Shown one piece after another: positions 42,402 through 51,411 of a DNA stretch of 64,000 nucleotides; position 1 is the stretch's first letter, and each line of letters begins with the position of its first letter. Origin of the DNA: Sabulibacter ruber (GTDB lineage: Bacteria > Bacteroidota > Bacteroidia > Cytophagales > Hymenobacteraceae); NCBI RefSeq assembly GCF_017355955.1, contig NZ_JAFFID010000001.1, positions 2,542,001 through 2,606,000 of the forward strand, written 5' to 3'. The translations under genes and the position numbers were made by a program. The notes under the pieces are model-generated. The model saw nothing but the letters and a program-made list of their open reading frames with translations, made no database searches and was not told the DNA's origin.

Positions 42402-43139
42402 TTAGCTGTTCCAGATTTGCCAGGCTACTTCGGCCTGCAGGCAAAGCATTTCGTACCCGTTGATGGTCTTGGCCCCCATTTCTTTGCCGCGCTTCATGAA
42501 CAGCGTCTCGGCTGGGTTATACACCAAGTCATACAGGTAATGGTGGGAAGAAAGTAAATGGTAGGGAATATCTGGTGCCTCGTCTACCTTAGGATAGGTA
42601 CCTACCGGGGTGGTGTTGATGATAAGGGAAACAGAGGAAATTACGCTGGGGGTCAGTTCCTGGTAAGTTAACCCACCCGGCCTCTTCTCTCTGGAGACTA
42701 CTTTGTAAGAAATGTTCAGGTACTCCAAAGCCGCCTTTACCGCCTTAGCGGCCCCACCGGTACCCAAAATCAAAGCCTGAGACTGAGAGTAACAATGGTA
42801 GAAATTCTGGAGTGACTGCATGAAGCCCTGGTAGTCTGAGTTGTGACCAATGAGGCGGCCGTTCTCAAACTTTACCACGTTCACTGCCCCAATCCGGGCT
42901 GCGGCAGGTTCCAATTCATCCAGAAACGGAATGACTGCCTCTTTGTATGGAATGGTCACATTGAGCCCCCTCAGGTTAGGATGGGCCTTTAGTAATTGGG
43001 GAAACTCAGCAATAGAGTCCAGCTCAAAAAGATGGTAAACGCTATTGGCTATTCCTTCAGACTGGAACTTCTCTGTAAAGTATTTCTGAGAGAAAGAATG
43101 ACTGAGTCTGTACCCGATCAGCCCGTATTCATTTTCCAT
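42402..43139 (-). CDS. aroE: Shikimate dehydrogenase
   Basis: 245 residues. The N-terminus YGLIGYRLSHSFSQKYF contains the SxS shikimate-binding motif, NVTIPYKEAV has the catalytic Lys, and LGTGGAAKAVKAALEYL is the NADP site (about residues 122-138). NTTPVGTYP and YDLVYNP follow. It reduces 3-dehydroshikimate to shikimate in aromatic amino acid synthesis. It is slightly shorter than E. coli AroE (272), as usual for Bacteroidota. Last gene of the minus-strand run from 51.1 kb. Confidence 0.94.
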   Translation of the reverse strand: MENEYGLIGYRLSHSFSQKYFTEKFQSEGIANSVYHLFELDSIAEFPQLLKAHPNLRGLNVTIPYKEAVIPFLDELEPAAARIGAVNVVKFENGRLIGHNSDYQGFMQSLQNFYHCYSQSQALILGTGGAAKAVKAALEYLNISYKVVSREKRPGGLTYQELTPSVISSVSLIINTTPVGTYPKVDEAPDIPYHLLSSHHYLYDLVYNPAETLFMKRGKEMGAKTINGYEMLCLQAEVAWQIWNS

Positions 43140-43164
43140 AAAGCAATGTAGGGTTGGCTTCTGC

Positions 43165-43809
43165 CTATTGCTGTCTTGGACTCATTTTTTGTTTTACCAA
43201 CTCAATGATTGGCGGAATCACCGAGATAAGTATAATCCCGAAGATGACGAAGGAGAAGTTCTTTTTCACGGCCGGAATGTTCCCAAACACAAAACCTGCC
43301 ACGGTAAAACCTACTACCCACAACAACCCTCCAATAATATTGTAGGAGAGGAACTTTCCGTACTTCATGGTTCCCACGCCGGCCACAAACGGCGCAAACG
43401 TACGGATGATTGGAATGAACCGGGCAAAGATGATGGTCTTACCCCCGTGCTTCTCATAGAAAGCCTGTGTCTTCAGCAGATACTCGCGTTTCAGGAATCT
43501 ATAGTCCCGCCTGAAGACCTTCGGTCCGAAATAATCCCCGATCAGGTAATTCAGCGTATCTCCCAAAAAAGCGGCTATAAACAGCAGCACCAGCAGAACC
43601 CAGATATTCAAGACCCCAGTAGCTGCGAAAGCACCGGCGGCAAACAGAAGGGAGTCACCGGGCAGGAAAGGCATCACTACCACACCAGTCTCAACAAAAA
43701 TAATCAGGAAAAGGATGGCATACGTCCAAGTTCCGTAATCAGAGATAATCTGACTCAGGTGCTGGTCCAGGTGCAAGAACAGATCGATGAACTGGCGGAG
43801 TAACTCCAT
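43165..43809 (-). CDS. DedA family membrane protein
   Basis: 214 residues with about five hydrophobic segments. The DedA/SNARE-associated signature is clear: FLPGDSLLFAAGAFA (about 50-64), GDTLNYLIGDYFGPKVF, and FARFIPIIRTFAPFVAGVGTM (about 128-148), which contains the conserved Arg and Pro. DedA proteins are needed for membrane potential homeostasis, and some flip lipid carriers such as undecaprenyl phosphate. Encoded 24 bp downstream of the ComA-like gene and 25 bp upstream of aroE, so cotranscribed. Confidence 0.93.
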   Translation of the reverse strand: MELLRQFIDLFLHLDQHLSQIISDYGTWTYAILFLIIFVETGVVVMPFLPGDSLLFAAGAFAATGVLNIWVLLVLLFIAAFLGDTLNYLIGDYFGPKVFRRDYRFLKREYLLKTQAFYEKHGGKTIIFARFIPIIRTFAPFVAGVGTMKYGKFLSYNIIGGLLWVVGFTVAGFVFGNIPAVKKNFSFVIFGIILISVIPPIIELVKQKMSPRQQ

Positions 43810-43833
43810 AACGGGTGTAACTATAGTAGTGGG

Positions 43834-44616
43834 TTAGATCAATTTATCTAACATTCCTTTGTCAAGGAAATGGGTAAAAGTATCCCCTCTCAGACCTAAC
43901 CGAATGGTCTCCAACGGCACAATCTCATTTGGAGCTATATTTCCTAAGTTTACATTAGCTCCAAGCAGCTTAATGAAAAACACTTGCTGGGCTTTTTGCG
44001 GAGCCTCCCAAATGATTTTCTCAAAAGGAATTTTGGTCAGGATTTCTTCTACCAGACCGCTTCTAACCTCGCCGGTAGAACGGAAGAGCCCTACGTTACC
44101 CGACTCTCTGGCTTCACCAATCACTTTCCAGGCACCGGCATCCAGTTCAGCCTGCATAAGGCTGATCCATTTGTAAGGAGGGATGATTTTCTGGTCGTCT
44201 TTGGAACCAACCTCAGAAAGTACCGTGGCTTGCTCTGCCAAGGTGCGGATGTACTTACACTTCAGTTCATGGTCCATTTCAATGGAACCATCAGAAATCT
44301 CAGCAAAGTCAAGGCTATACTTATCCAGTAAGCGACGATAATCTTCAAACTGGCCCCGTACCACAAATGCTTCAAACAAGGTGCCCCCGAAGTACACCGG
44401 AATCCCCGCCGATTTGTAGATGGCTATCTTCTGATCAAGATTTGGCGTGACAAAGGAAGTTGCCCACCCTAATTTTACAATGTCTACGTACTCTCCGGCA
44501 ACTTCTACAAAATTCTCAGTTTCTCTAAGGCTAAGGCCTTTGTCCATGGCCATGGTAAAACCGCTCTCTCTTGGTTTAGAAGTGCGTTGGGGGAGGTGGG
44601 AAAGTTCGTAATTCAT
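43834..44616 (-). CDS. comA: Phosphosulfolactate synthase (ComA-like)
   Basis: 260 residues, a (beta/alpha)8 barrel of the ComA family. Visible blocks are SGFTMAMDKGLSLRETENFV, IVKLGWATSF, IPVYFGGTLFEAFV, FAEISDGSIEM, the later IIPPYKWISLMQAEL, and IIWEAPQKAQQVFFIKLLG. ComA joins sulfite and phosphoenolpyruvate to give 2-phosphosulfolactate, the first step of coenzyme M synthesis in methanogens. In Bacteroidota, homologues may instead feed sulfolactate or cysteate for sulfonates such as sulfonolipids; that is inference. No ComB or ComC neighbours are present. It lies 10 bp downstream of the TPR gene. Confidence 0.85.
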   Translation of the reverse strand: MNYELSHLPQRTSKPRESGFTMAMDKGLSLRETENFVEVAGEYVDIVKLGWATSFVTPNLDQKIAIYKSAGIPVYFGGTLFEAFVVRGQFEDYRRLLDKYSLDFAEISDGSIEMDHELKCKYIRTLAEQATVLSEVGSKDDQKIIPPYKWISLMQAELDAGAWKVIGEARESGNVGLFRSTGEVRSGLVEEILTKIPFEKIIWEAPQKAQQVFFIKLLGANVNLGNIAPNEIVPLETIRLGLRGDTFTHFLDKGMLDKLI

Positions 44617-44625
44617 GTAAGCTTG

Positions 44626-46029
44626 TTATTTGCGATACTGGTCAATCAAGCGGGCAAGCGCCCGCTGAGACTCCAGTTCAGGAAAGAAATCAAAGAGAAG
44701 CTTATGCTTATCGAAGTCCAAAATTAAAGCATTTTCTAAATAATTATATGCCTGTTTATACTTTCCTGCCGCTAAACAATAGGCACAGAGTCTATAATGC
44801 AGTTCTGCCTCATCTGGCTGAAGCTCCAACGCATTCATGAGCAGGTCAATAGCGCCATCATAGTTTCCTTGCTCATAAAGAATTATGGACCAGTTCAGCC
44901 AGATATCTTTGTTCTCCGGGGCAAGGGTGCTTGCCTGCTCGTACGCCTCCACGCTGGAGATTATGTTCCCCAGTTGGTATTCAGCTGCCGCAAGTGCTAA
45001 CCAATAATCGGCGTTCTCGGCGTAAAAAGAGATGGCTTTCCGGTAGTAATGCACCGCTTCCATCCATTTTCCCTGTAAATCCAGAATAATCCCAATACCA
45101 AACCAGGCCTCATCCATTTCTGGGGAGAGGTCTATTGCTTTCTTATAGTATTTGTGGGCCAGATCCCATTGCGATAGCTTCTCATAGCACTCGCCAATGT
45201 TACAGAGGATATCTGCATTAGGCTCTGTATGCTCCAAAGCTGCCTGAAATGATTCTATGGCCTTGGTAAACTCGCCCAGATAAACGTAGTTATTGGCCAG
45301 GTTTACGTATGCGGGAGCCAAATCTGGTTGAATGAGCGTGGCGTACTCATAAGCTCCTACAGCTTTCTCGTAGTTACCCAAACGACTATGTGCCAAACCC
45401 AGATTGAACCAAGCCATTGCCGAGTAAGGGTCTGCATCTACATACTCCTGGAAGAATGAAATGACATCCTCGCCCTCCCCTGTTATCTCTAGGCAGTATA
45501 GAAGTTCCTGTAAAGCCAGTTCATTTTCCATGTTCAGGCTCAGGCTCTTCTTATAATACTTCATAGCAGCCTTGAACTTGCCCCAACCCTGGTAAGAAAG
45601 CCCTATGTTGAAGTAAATATCGTCTTTTACCTCAGACTGCTCCACTGCTTGTTTAAAGCAATCAATGGCTAAGGCGAAATCCCCTTTTTGATTGAAGATG
45701 ATTCCTTTAGTGAGAGGAATATCTTCATTATTAGGCTCCATCTGAGCTACTTCCTCTACTAAGTGCAATGCCTCATCATAAGCACCAAGCATAGCAAGTA
45801 CCTGGGCTTTGTCGATCAGTAATTCAGTGGAAAACGGATATTGGGCAATACCTGCATCACAAGCCTTTAAGGCTTGGCTATAGTTAAAGTTATTGGCGTA
45901 ATAATCTATAATACTCTCAAAGTCTGAGAGATCAAAGAAAACAGTAGCATTTGACTCCAGCATGGTTTCAAACCTTTTCACAAGGTCCAAATCATCGTTG
46001 CTGAATTCGTTGTAATTATTATCGTTCAT
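44626..46029 (-). CDS. Tetratricopeptide repeat protein
   Basis: 467 residues built almost wholly of TPR units (about a dozen, 34-residue period, for example AYDEALHLVEEVAQMEPNNE, AWFNLGLAHSRLGNYEKAVG and DEAWFGIGIILDLQGKWMEA). No signal peptide or membrane segment, so a cytosolic scaffold. The N-terminal LVKRFETMLESNATVFFD is not repeat-like. It is located between the epimerase and the ComA-like gene. Partners unknown. Confidence 0.88.
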   Translation of the reverse strand: MNDNNYNEFSNDDLDLVKRFETMLESNATVFFDLSDFESIIDYYANNFNYSQALKACDAGIAQYPFSTELLIDKAQVLAMLGAYDEALHLVEEVAQMEPNNEDIPLTKGIIFNQKGDFALAIDCFKQAVEQSEVKDDIYFNIGLSYQGWGKFKAAMKYYKKSLSLNMENELALQELLYCLEITGEGEDVISFFQEYVDADPYSAMAWFNLGLAHSRLGNYEKAVGAYEYATLIQPDLAPAYVNLANNYVYLGEFTKAIESFQAALEHTEPNADILCNIGECYEKLSQWDLAHKYYKKAIDLSPEMDEAWFGIGIILDLQGKWMEAVHYYRKAISFYAENADYWLALAAAEYQLGNIISSVEAYEQASTLAPENKDIWLNWSIILYEQGNYDGAIDLLMNALELQPDEAELHYRLCAYCLAAGKYKQAYNYLENALILDFDKHKLLFDFFPELESQRALARLIDQYRK

Positions 46030-46096
46030 CTACAAGTAGGTCTCAACTCAGACCAGAATCTCTGGTCTTCTCAATCTCACAATTTCCCTTCCTAAA

Positions 46097-47071
46097 TTAT
46101 AAGCACTGTTGCTTTATAAGCTGCTCACAACTCCAGCGCAGGGTATCTTCCAACGGACGGAAGGTTATGCCAGTTGCCGCCTTAATCTTTGCATTAGAAT
46201 AGAAGTGCTCTTCTTTGGCAATCCTGGCTGTTTCTTTAGTAATAAGTGGCTTGGCTCCCGTTAGCTTTCCTCTTACGCTTTCTACCCTCCAGATTATTTC
46301 GGCCACCCAATCAGGTACTTTGATAGTAGGAGCTTTTTTACCCATTATCTGGGCAACTTGCTTAAAGAACTGCTCATAGGTAGTCTGATGGCCATTAATG
46401 ATGAAACGCTCTCCCCAATGCTTTCCGTTCATTACCCGCACCATAGCTTCCACCACATCTCGTACATCTACGAAGTTGGCAAAGCCGTGGGTATAGAAAG
46501 AATGCTCATCATGAATATACTTGAAAAGTTGTGTACTACTACGCGCAGGATCGCCGGGGCCTAATATAATGGAAGGATTGATGATTACGGCTTTTAGTCC
46601 TTCAGAGATTCCGCGCCATACTTCCATCTCGGCAAAATGCTTGGAGAAAGCATAAGCAGATCTCTCTGCCACAGGGTCCCACTTCACATCTTCATGAATG
46701 ATTTTTTCGCCTTTTTTCCGGTTAATGGCTGCAATGGAACTTACATGGCAGAGCCGAACATCGGGGTTCTCCAAGCAGACATCTACCAGGTTAGCCGTTC
46801 CTTCCACATTGATTTTCTGAAGCAGTCCAACATCCTGAGGAGCATAGGACACAAATCCAGCGCAATGGTACACCTCTTCCACCTTCAACACCTGTGATCT
46901 TAGGAATAGAGAATCCAAGATGTCACCTTCTACCCATTGAAGGTTCTCATGGGTTATAGAAGAGGCTGTTTTTCTAAATATAGCAGTGACCAGACACCCG
47001 TCTTCTAAAAGACGTTGCAATAAAAAATGGCCTAGAAGGCCAGAACCACCGGTAACCAGTACATGTTTCAA
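46097..47071 (-). CDS. NAD-dependent epimerase/dehydratase (extended SDR)
   Basis: 324 residues from a TTG at 47071; no upstream alternative and HVLVTGGSGLLGHFLLQ follows at once. The Rossmann motif is GGSGLLG (about 8-14), and YAFSKHFAEMEVW carries the YxxxK pair near 140. NPSIILGPGDP follows. The dihydroflavonol-reductase/3-beta-HSD-like subgroup fits. It may act on a nucleotide sugar or a lipid-linked alcohol. Its position 18 bp downstream of the CpsB-like phosphatase suggests a link with the polysaccharide export genes, but substrate identity is open. Confidence 0.85.
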   Translation of the reverse strand: MKHVLVTGGSGLLGHFLLQRLLEDGCLVTAIFRKTASSITHENLQWVEGDILDSLFLRSQVLKVEEVYHCAGFVSYAPQDVGLLQKINVEGTANLVDVCLENPDVRLCHVSSIAAINRKKGEKIIHEDVKWDPVAERSAYAFSKHFAEMEVWRGISEGLKAVIINPSIILGPGDPARSSTQLFKYIHDEHSFYTHGFANFVDVRDVVEAMVRVMNGKHWGERFIINGHQTTYEQFFKQVAQIMGKKAPTIKVPDWVAEIIWRVESVRGKLTGAKPLITKETARIAKEEHFYSNAKIKAATGITFRPLEDTLRWSCEQLIKQQCL

Positions 47072-47088
47072 ATGGCGGTGTAATTAAA

Positions 47089-47841
47089 CTAGAGCGAGGT
47101 ATTTAAAAGCGGCAACCTTAAGGCTTCCTGAAACAAAGGCTCGTTTACTACCCGTTCAAGCACTTTCACATGCTTCATGGAATGGGTATCTGTGCCTAAG
47201 AACTCAACCGCTTTTTGACTGATAAGTTTCCGTGCTACTTCTTTCGCGGGCTTAGAGTAGTAACCAGCCAAGGAATTGGTATTAATCTGAAAAAGTATCC
47301 CCGTTTCTCTCAAAGACATTAAGGAATCAAACTTCCCGTAGAAATAAGTGTAGCGCTCCGGGTGCGCCAAAACAGGAGTATACCCGGCAGCTTGAACTGC
47401 AAAAATAGCCTGGCGCAGGTGCGCCGGTTCATTCATGTAAGAAGTTTCTATCAGTAAAAACTTCCTGTCTCCGCCAAAACTCAAAAGTTCTTCGCCCTTT
47501 TCAATCTTTGACATAAACCATTCATCTAAGTAATATTCTGCCGCACAGGATAGCTCTACCTCTATTCCGCGTGAAGTGGCCTCCTTTTGTAATTGCTGCA
47601 GTTTACTTCTTATACCTTCCGGGGTATTCTTATAAAAATCCCCCATTATGTGTGGTGTCATACAAAGCTTCTTGAAGCCCAGCCCTTGCAAGGCTTCAAG
47701 AAGCTGTATGGAATCTTCTAGGGTAGCAGCACCGTCATCAAGACCAGGAAGCAAATGGGAGTGCATATCTGCACGTAGATCTGCGAATGAAAAAACGGAC
47801 TCCTCCTTTGTTCCCCAAAGCTTCTTGAGACTGCTCCACAT
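47089..47841 (-). CDS. PHP-type tyrosine-protein phosphatase (CpsB/YwqE-like)
   Basis: 250 residues. The metal-binding PHP signature ADMHSHLLPGLDDGA is at about 24-38. MTPHIMGDFYKN, AAEYYLDEWF, LAHPERYTYFYG and FLGTDTHS supply the other His, Glu and Asp ligands. It dephosphorylates the tyrosine tail of the Wzc-like kinase encoded immediately upstream (2-bp gap) and so controls polysaccharide chain length or export. Partner assignment follows the known CpsB-CpsD/Wzc system. Confidence 0.9.
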   Translation of the reverse strand: MWSSLKKLWGTKEESVFSFADLRADMHSHLLPGLDDGAATLEDSIQLLEALQGLGFKKLCMTPHIMGDFYKNTPEGIRSKLQQLQKEATSRGIEVELSCAAEYYLDEWFMSKIEKGEELLSFGGDRKFLLIETSYMNEPAHLRQAIFAVQAAGYTPVLAHPERYTYFYGKFDSLMSLRETGILFQINTNSLAGYYSKPAKEVARKLISQKAVEFLGTDTHSMKHVKVLERVVNEPLFQEALRLPLLNTSL

Positions 47842-47843
47842 TA

Positions 47844-50282
47844 TTACTTGAAGATTGATTTGAGTTTACTTCCAAGGGTTGGCACTTCTTCTTCATCATA
47901 GTACCCTTGTCCATAGCCATAGCCGTACCCGTAGCCGTACCCGTAGCCGTACCCGTACATATTCATGCTGCTAGCATCATTTAGAATGGCTGCCATTCTG
48001 GGAAGATGGTTTGTCCGCATTATTTTATCAATTCCTTTAAGGAAAACCTTTTTAGAGTAATTGGCACGAACAATATAAAGAGGCACATCGGCCTTTCGCA
48101 TGATCAACACCCCGTCAGTTACTAACCCAACCGGAGGACTATCTATCAAGATAATGTCGAAGGTCTGATGAAGTTCTTCCAAGACCTCATCAAAACGGCT
48201 CCCCATGATCAACTCAGATGGGTTTGGCGGTGTAGGTCCTGCTGAGATAAAACTTAGATCAGGGATAGAAGTTTCCTGAAGGCACTCAACTACTGAATGC
48301 TTTTCAATCAGGATAGTGCTCATGCCTTTACTGTTATCGCCGTCTAATGCAATGTGCACCTTCGGCTTTCGCATATCCAAATCAAGAATGGCTACCTTCA
48401 ACCCAGACATAGCAATAATCCCTCCCAGGTTCACTGCCACGAAAGTTTTTCCTTCCCCGCTAATAGTGGACGTGATGGAGATGACCCGTTTCTTCTTGGA
48501 GGCACTCATGAACTCTAAGTTGGTCCTAATTGAGCGAATAGACTCACTTAAAGCCGACTTTGGGTTCTGATTCACCACTAGTTTAGAAAATGGCATCTTC
48601 TGTTTATCGTATGAAGGCACCACACCCAGCACAGGTATGGATATGTTACGCTCCAACTCCCGAACATTGGTGACGGTATCATGCATCAGATACCTTGTAG
48701 CCACTAATCCAACACCTAAAAACAATCCGCCTGCAATTCCAATGGCATACACCATTAAAGCATTAGGAGAGATAGGATTAGATTCGCTTGGCAGGCTAGC
48801 AGGTGATAATACCTGAAAGTCTGGGGTTGTACCGGCCATAGCAATTCCATACTCAACTCTCTTGTTCAAAATCTGAGTAAAGAAACTTTCATAAAGACCA
48901 AATATTCGCTCAAGCCTTGCTCTCTCCGTCTCTTGAGCAGGAGCCTGCAAAATTTTCCCTGTTAGCTCTCCTTGTGTTCTTTCAATATTAGCAATCTGAG
49001 TTTGCACCAATCCCTTGTTGCCGTTGAGAATAGCATTCAACCTACTTTGAGCAAATGTAATTTGCTCTTCAAGCAAGTTATCCGCTACCGTGTTCCCTCT
49101 ACTGGTCATTCGAACAGTTCTAAGTCGAGCCTGTAAATCACTTAGTTCTGTTAGCTGCTCCGTTAATTGAGGGTCATTAGATTCCTGTCCCTGAAGGCCA
49201 GATACTACCAATCCAAGGTCTTCATTTCTCTGCACCTTAGCTTGAATTGTATTCAGAAGTGATAGTTGAAATCTAAGCTCAAGTTTCTCTTTTTCCAGTT
49301 CCTGGACTTGCGCTAGAGCTTCTTGTAAGTTAGCCTTGATATCATATGACTTATTCTGTCTAACGAAACTCTCGATTTCAGTTTCCGCTTTTCTAAGGCT
49401 ATCCTCGGTTTCCCTTAACTGATCATTTAAAAAGCTAAGAGTTTGTCTACTTGCTTGGTTAGAACGTTCCAACTTATGCTGTAAGTAGACCTCGTCTATA
49501 TTTCGAACAATATCATGTGCTTTAAAGCGATTAAAATCTTTAAAGGAAATCTGAATTGTTTTTGATTCAGGATTAAGGATCGCAGTTGTTAAATTATCAT
49601 TAATGTAGCCCTTCAATCTCTGATCACTATTCACGACAAAATAGTAGGTAACACCAATGTTTTCACTAGTTAACGAAGGCGTAGTACTAAGAGTAATATT
49701 ACTTCCAGAAAGGTTTGTAGAAGATCCTGTTACAGCTTTAGAAGGATTACCGTTTTCACCAATATAGATATCTGCTTTGGTGGGAGTGGTAAACTTAACA
49801 AAGATTTTTTGATCATAATGATGAAAAGCCGCCGTATCATAACTCACAGTAAATGGGCTATTTTTATAAAGCTCAGCATCTAGCACCCGTGCTTTTACAA
49901 AATAGCTTATCTGTAAAGGCATTGTATTCTTAAGCCTTTCGAATACAATGTCTGACTTGATTAAATCAACCTCTCCTTGCAGCTTTCCAATACCAGACTC
50001 TACTTTGAGTCCATTATTTTCTAATCCAAGAACGCCAGCTTCAGACTGTTCATCTAGTTTTATAGTTGAAGAAGACTCATAAACTTTCTTAGTGTATCTT
50101 AGATACAGATAAGCTCCTGCCCCTCCTAAGAGAAGAAGCAATATGATCCAGATGATGCTCCTGCGTACTACATGTAAAAGAGTAACAAAATCTATACTTG
50201 TTCCGCCATCCTCTTCTTCCTCTTCACCGCTCCCCAAACGATGATCCAGTTCATCCAGATCATTGGCTGTTTTTACACTCAT
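47844..50282 (-). CDS. Polysaccharide co-polymerase and tyrosine autokinase (Wzc-like)
   Basis: 812 residues. A Wzz domain with TM helix IIWIILLLLLGGAGAYLYLRY at about 38-58 precedes a long periplasmic coiled-coil region (about 270-480, many Glu/Leu/Gln heptads) and the second TM MVYAIGIAGGLFLGVGLVA near 515. The cytosolic BY-kinase has Walker A SGEGKTFVAVNLGG, A' LDLDMRKPKVH and B IILIDSPP. The C-terminus is a tyrosine cluster, eight consecutive Tyr-Gly pairs then QGYYDEEE, the site of autophosphorylation. The tract is encoded by a 12-bp repeat. It works with the Wza-like outer channel and CpsB-like phosphatase. The DNA is AT-rich compared with the rest of the window. Confidence 0.93.
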   Translation of the reverse strand: MSVKTANDLDELDHRLGSGEEEEEDGGTSIDFVTLLHVVRRSIIWIILLLLLGGAGAYLYLRYTKKVYESSSTIKLDEQSEAGVLGLENNGLKVESGIGKLQGEVDLIKSDIVFERLKNTMPLQISYFVKARVLDAELYKNSPFTVSYDTAAFHHYDQKIFVKFTTPTKADIYIGENGNPSKAVTGSSTNLSGSNITLSTTPSLTSENIGVTYYFVVNSDQRLKGYINDNLTTAILNPESKTIQISFKDFNRFKAHDIVRNIDEVYLQHKLERSNQASRQTLSFLNDQLRETEDSLRKAETEIESFVRQNKSYDIKANLQEALAQVQELEKEKLELRFQLSLLNTIQAKVQRNEDLGLVVSGLQGQESNDPQLTEQLTELSDLQARLRTVRMTSRGNTVADNLLEEQITFAQSRLNAILNGNKGLVQTQIANIERTQGELTGKILQAPAQETERARLERIFGLYESFFTQILNKRVEYGIAMAGTTPDFQVLSPASLPSESNPISPNALMVYAIGIAGGLFLGVGLVATRYLMHDTVTNVRELERNISIPVLGVVPSYDKQKMPFSKLVVNQNPKSALSESIRSIRTNLEFMSASKKKRVISITSTISGEGKTFVAVNLGGIIAMSGLKVAILDLDMRKPKVHIALDGDNSKGMSTILIEKHSVVECLQETSIPDLSFISAGPTPPNPSELIMGSRFDEVLEELHQTFDIILIDSPPVGLVTDGVLIMRKADVPLYIVRANYSKKVFLKGIDKIMRTNHLPRMAAILNDASSMNMYGYGYGYGYGYGYGYGQGYYDEEEVPTLGSKLKSIFK
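47910..47958. repeat. 12-bp tandem repeat encoding the Tyr-Gly tail of the Wzc-like kinase
   Basis: On the plus strand the unit GTACCCGTAGCC is repeated, in part with CCATAGCC variants. Eight Tyr-Gly codon pairs result. Copy number could change by slippage without shifting the frame. Confidence 0.7.
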
Positions 50283-50295
50283 GAACTTATTCGGA

Positions 50296-51135
50296 CTAAT
50301 TGACTAAATTTCTAATTACAACGTAAGAGGTTAATACATTAGTAACAGCCCCTAACACAGTAAGCACGTCTCTCAAAGATTCGTTGAATACCCTTCTCAC
50401 CGGCTCAACATAAACTACGTCGTTTGGCTGAATCCTCAAATTTGCCTTCTGCAAACCGCCTATGGTCGTAAGGTCTACCACTTGAACAATGGGCTTATCA
50501 GAAGCGATGTTCCTTATCAATCTTATGTTCTGGGCTTTTCCATTTTCAGGCATGCCTCCTGCTAGAGCCAGAACTTCAATCAAATTCATGTTTTCATTGG
50601 TAAGAGGAATAACACTCCCTCCTGTTGCTCCAAGGACGACTACTCTGCGACTTACTACTTGGGAATAAACATAGGTGTCTCTATAATAAGTTTCAAACCT
50701 GCTCTGGAACATGCTATCTGCTTGGTTGAGAGTATATCCTTGCACCTGCACAAATCCAATCATAGGAACTTTTACCTCTCCATTGGGCAAGACAGTATAA
50801 TCTTGCCGCTCCTGTTGTTGACCGATTTGCTGGTTTCCTGAACTACCACCGCTACTTCTACCTGCACCTTGTGTCAACTCGCGACGTAAAAAATTATTTG
50901 GATCAACCAAAACTTCTCCCTTGTTTGTATAAATTCTGATACTCAATATATCATTTGGCTGAATTTTGTAGTTACGTCCAACTTCTGCTACTGACGCACG
51001 GAGCAAATCTGCATTTACGTCTCCTTCTGTGCGGAACATTATATTCTGCCGGTAAACATTACAAGAGCTTAACCATATCAACAAAGCACAAAATGAAGCC
51101 TTGGTGATGCACTGCAACTTCCTAGATTGGAACAT
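50296..51135 (-). CDS. Polysaccharide export lipoprotein (Wza-like)
   Basis: 279 residues. The lipoprotein signal ends in LIWLSSC with Cys at 25. The Poly_export domain includes YKIQPNDILSIRIYTNKGE (about 55-73), GEVKVPMIGFVQVQGYTL and SQVVSRRVVVLGATGGSVIP. Later SLBB-like strands include LRIQPNDVVYVEPVRR. It forms the outer-membrane channel for capsule or exopolysaccharide, joined to the Wzc-like protein whose gene starts 13 bp downstream. No glycosyltransferase or flippase lies in the window. Confidence 0.92.
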   Translation of the reverse strand: MFQSRKLQCITKASFCALLIWLSSCNVYRQNIMFRTEGDVNADLLRASVAEVGRNYKIQPNDILSIRIYTNKGEVLVDPNNFLRRELTQGAGRSSGGSSGNQQIGQQQERQDYTVLPNGEVKVPMIGFVQVQGYTLNQADSMFQSRFETYYRDTYVYSQVVSRRVVVLGATGGSVIPLTNENMNLIEVLALAGGMPENGKAQNIRLIRNIASDKPIVQVVDLTTIGGLQKANLRIQPNDVVYVEPVRRVFNESLRDVLTVLGAVTNVLTSYVVIRNLVN

Positions 51136-51411
51136 ATTAAATCTTTAACTCTTCAGAGATTGGCTAACACTTATTTATCTATTGTACACTTAAAGCCAAT
51201 CACAAAGTAAACTAAAAGTAATGGGCGCGCCAAATTGTCCAACTTACTTACTGCTATTCCGGTTGAATTAAAGTGTATTCAGAAAAAGAGGCAAAAAAAT
51301 AAACGAAGAAAATATTCTACTAACCTATTTAACTAACATACGTTAGGCTAGCTACCATAACTTTTGTATATTTATTCTGAAAAAGAACAAAGCTCTACTC
51401 AGCAATCTCCT

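Noticed and set aside
44626-51135. Defence or prophage island in the AT-rich block
   Set aside because: All genes are recognisable envelope or metabolic functions; no integrase, restriction, toxin or phage genes.
51364-51411. TTG start for acyl-CoA dehydrogenase
   Set aside because: It overlaps a promoter-like box and adds residues unlike the family N-terminus; the ATG at 51412 fits.
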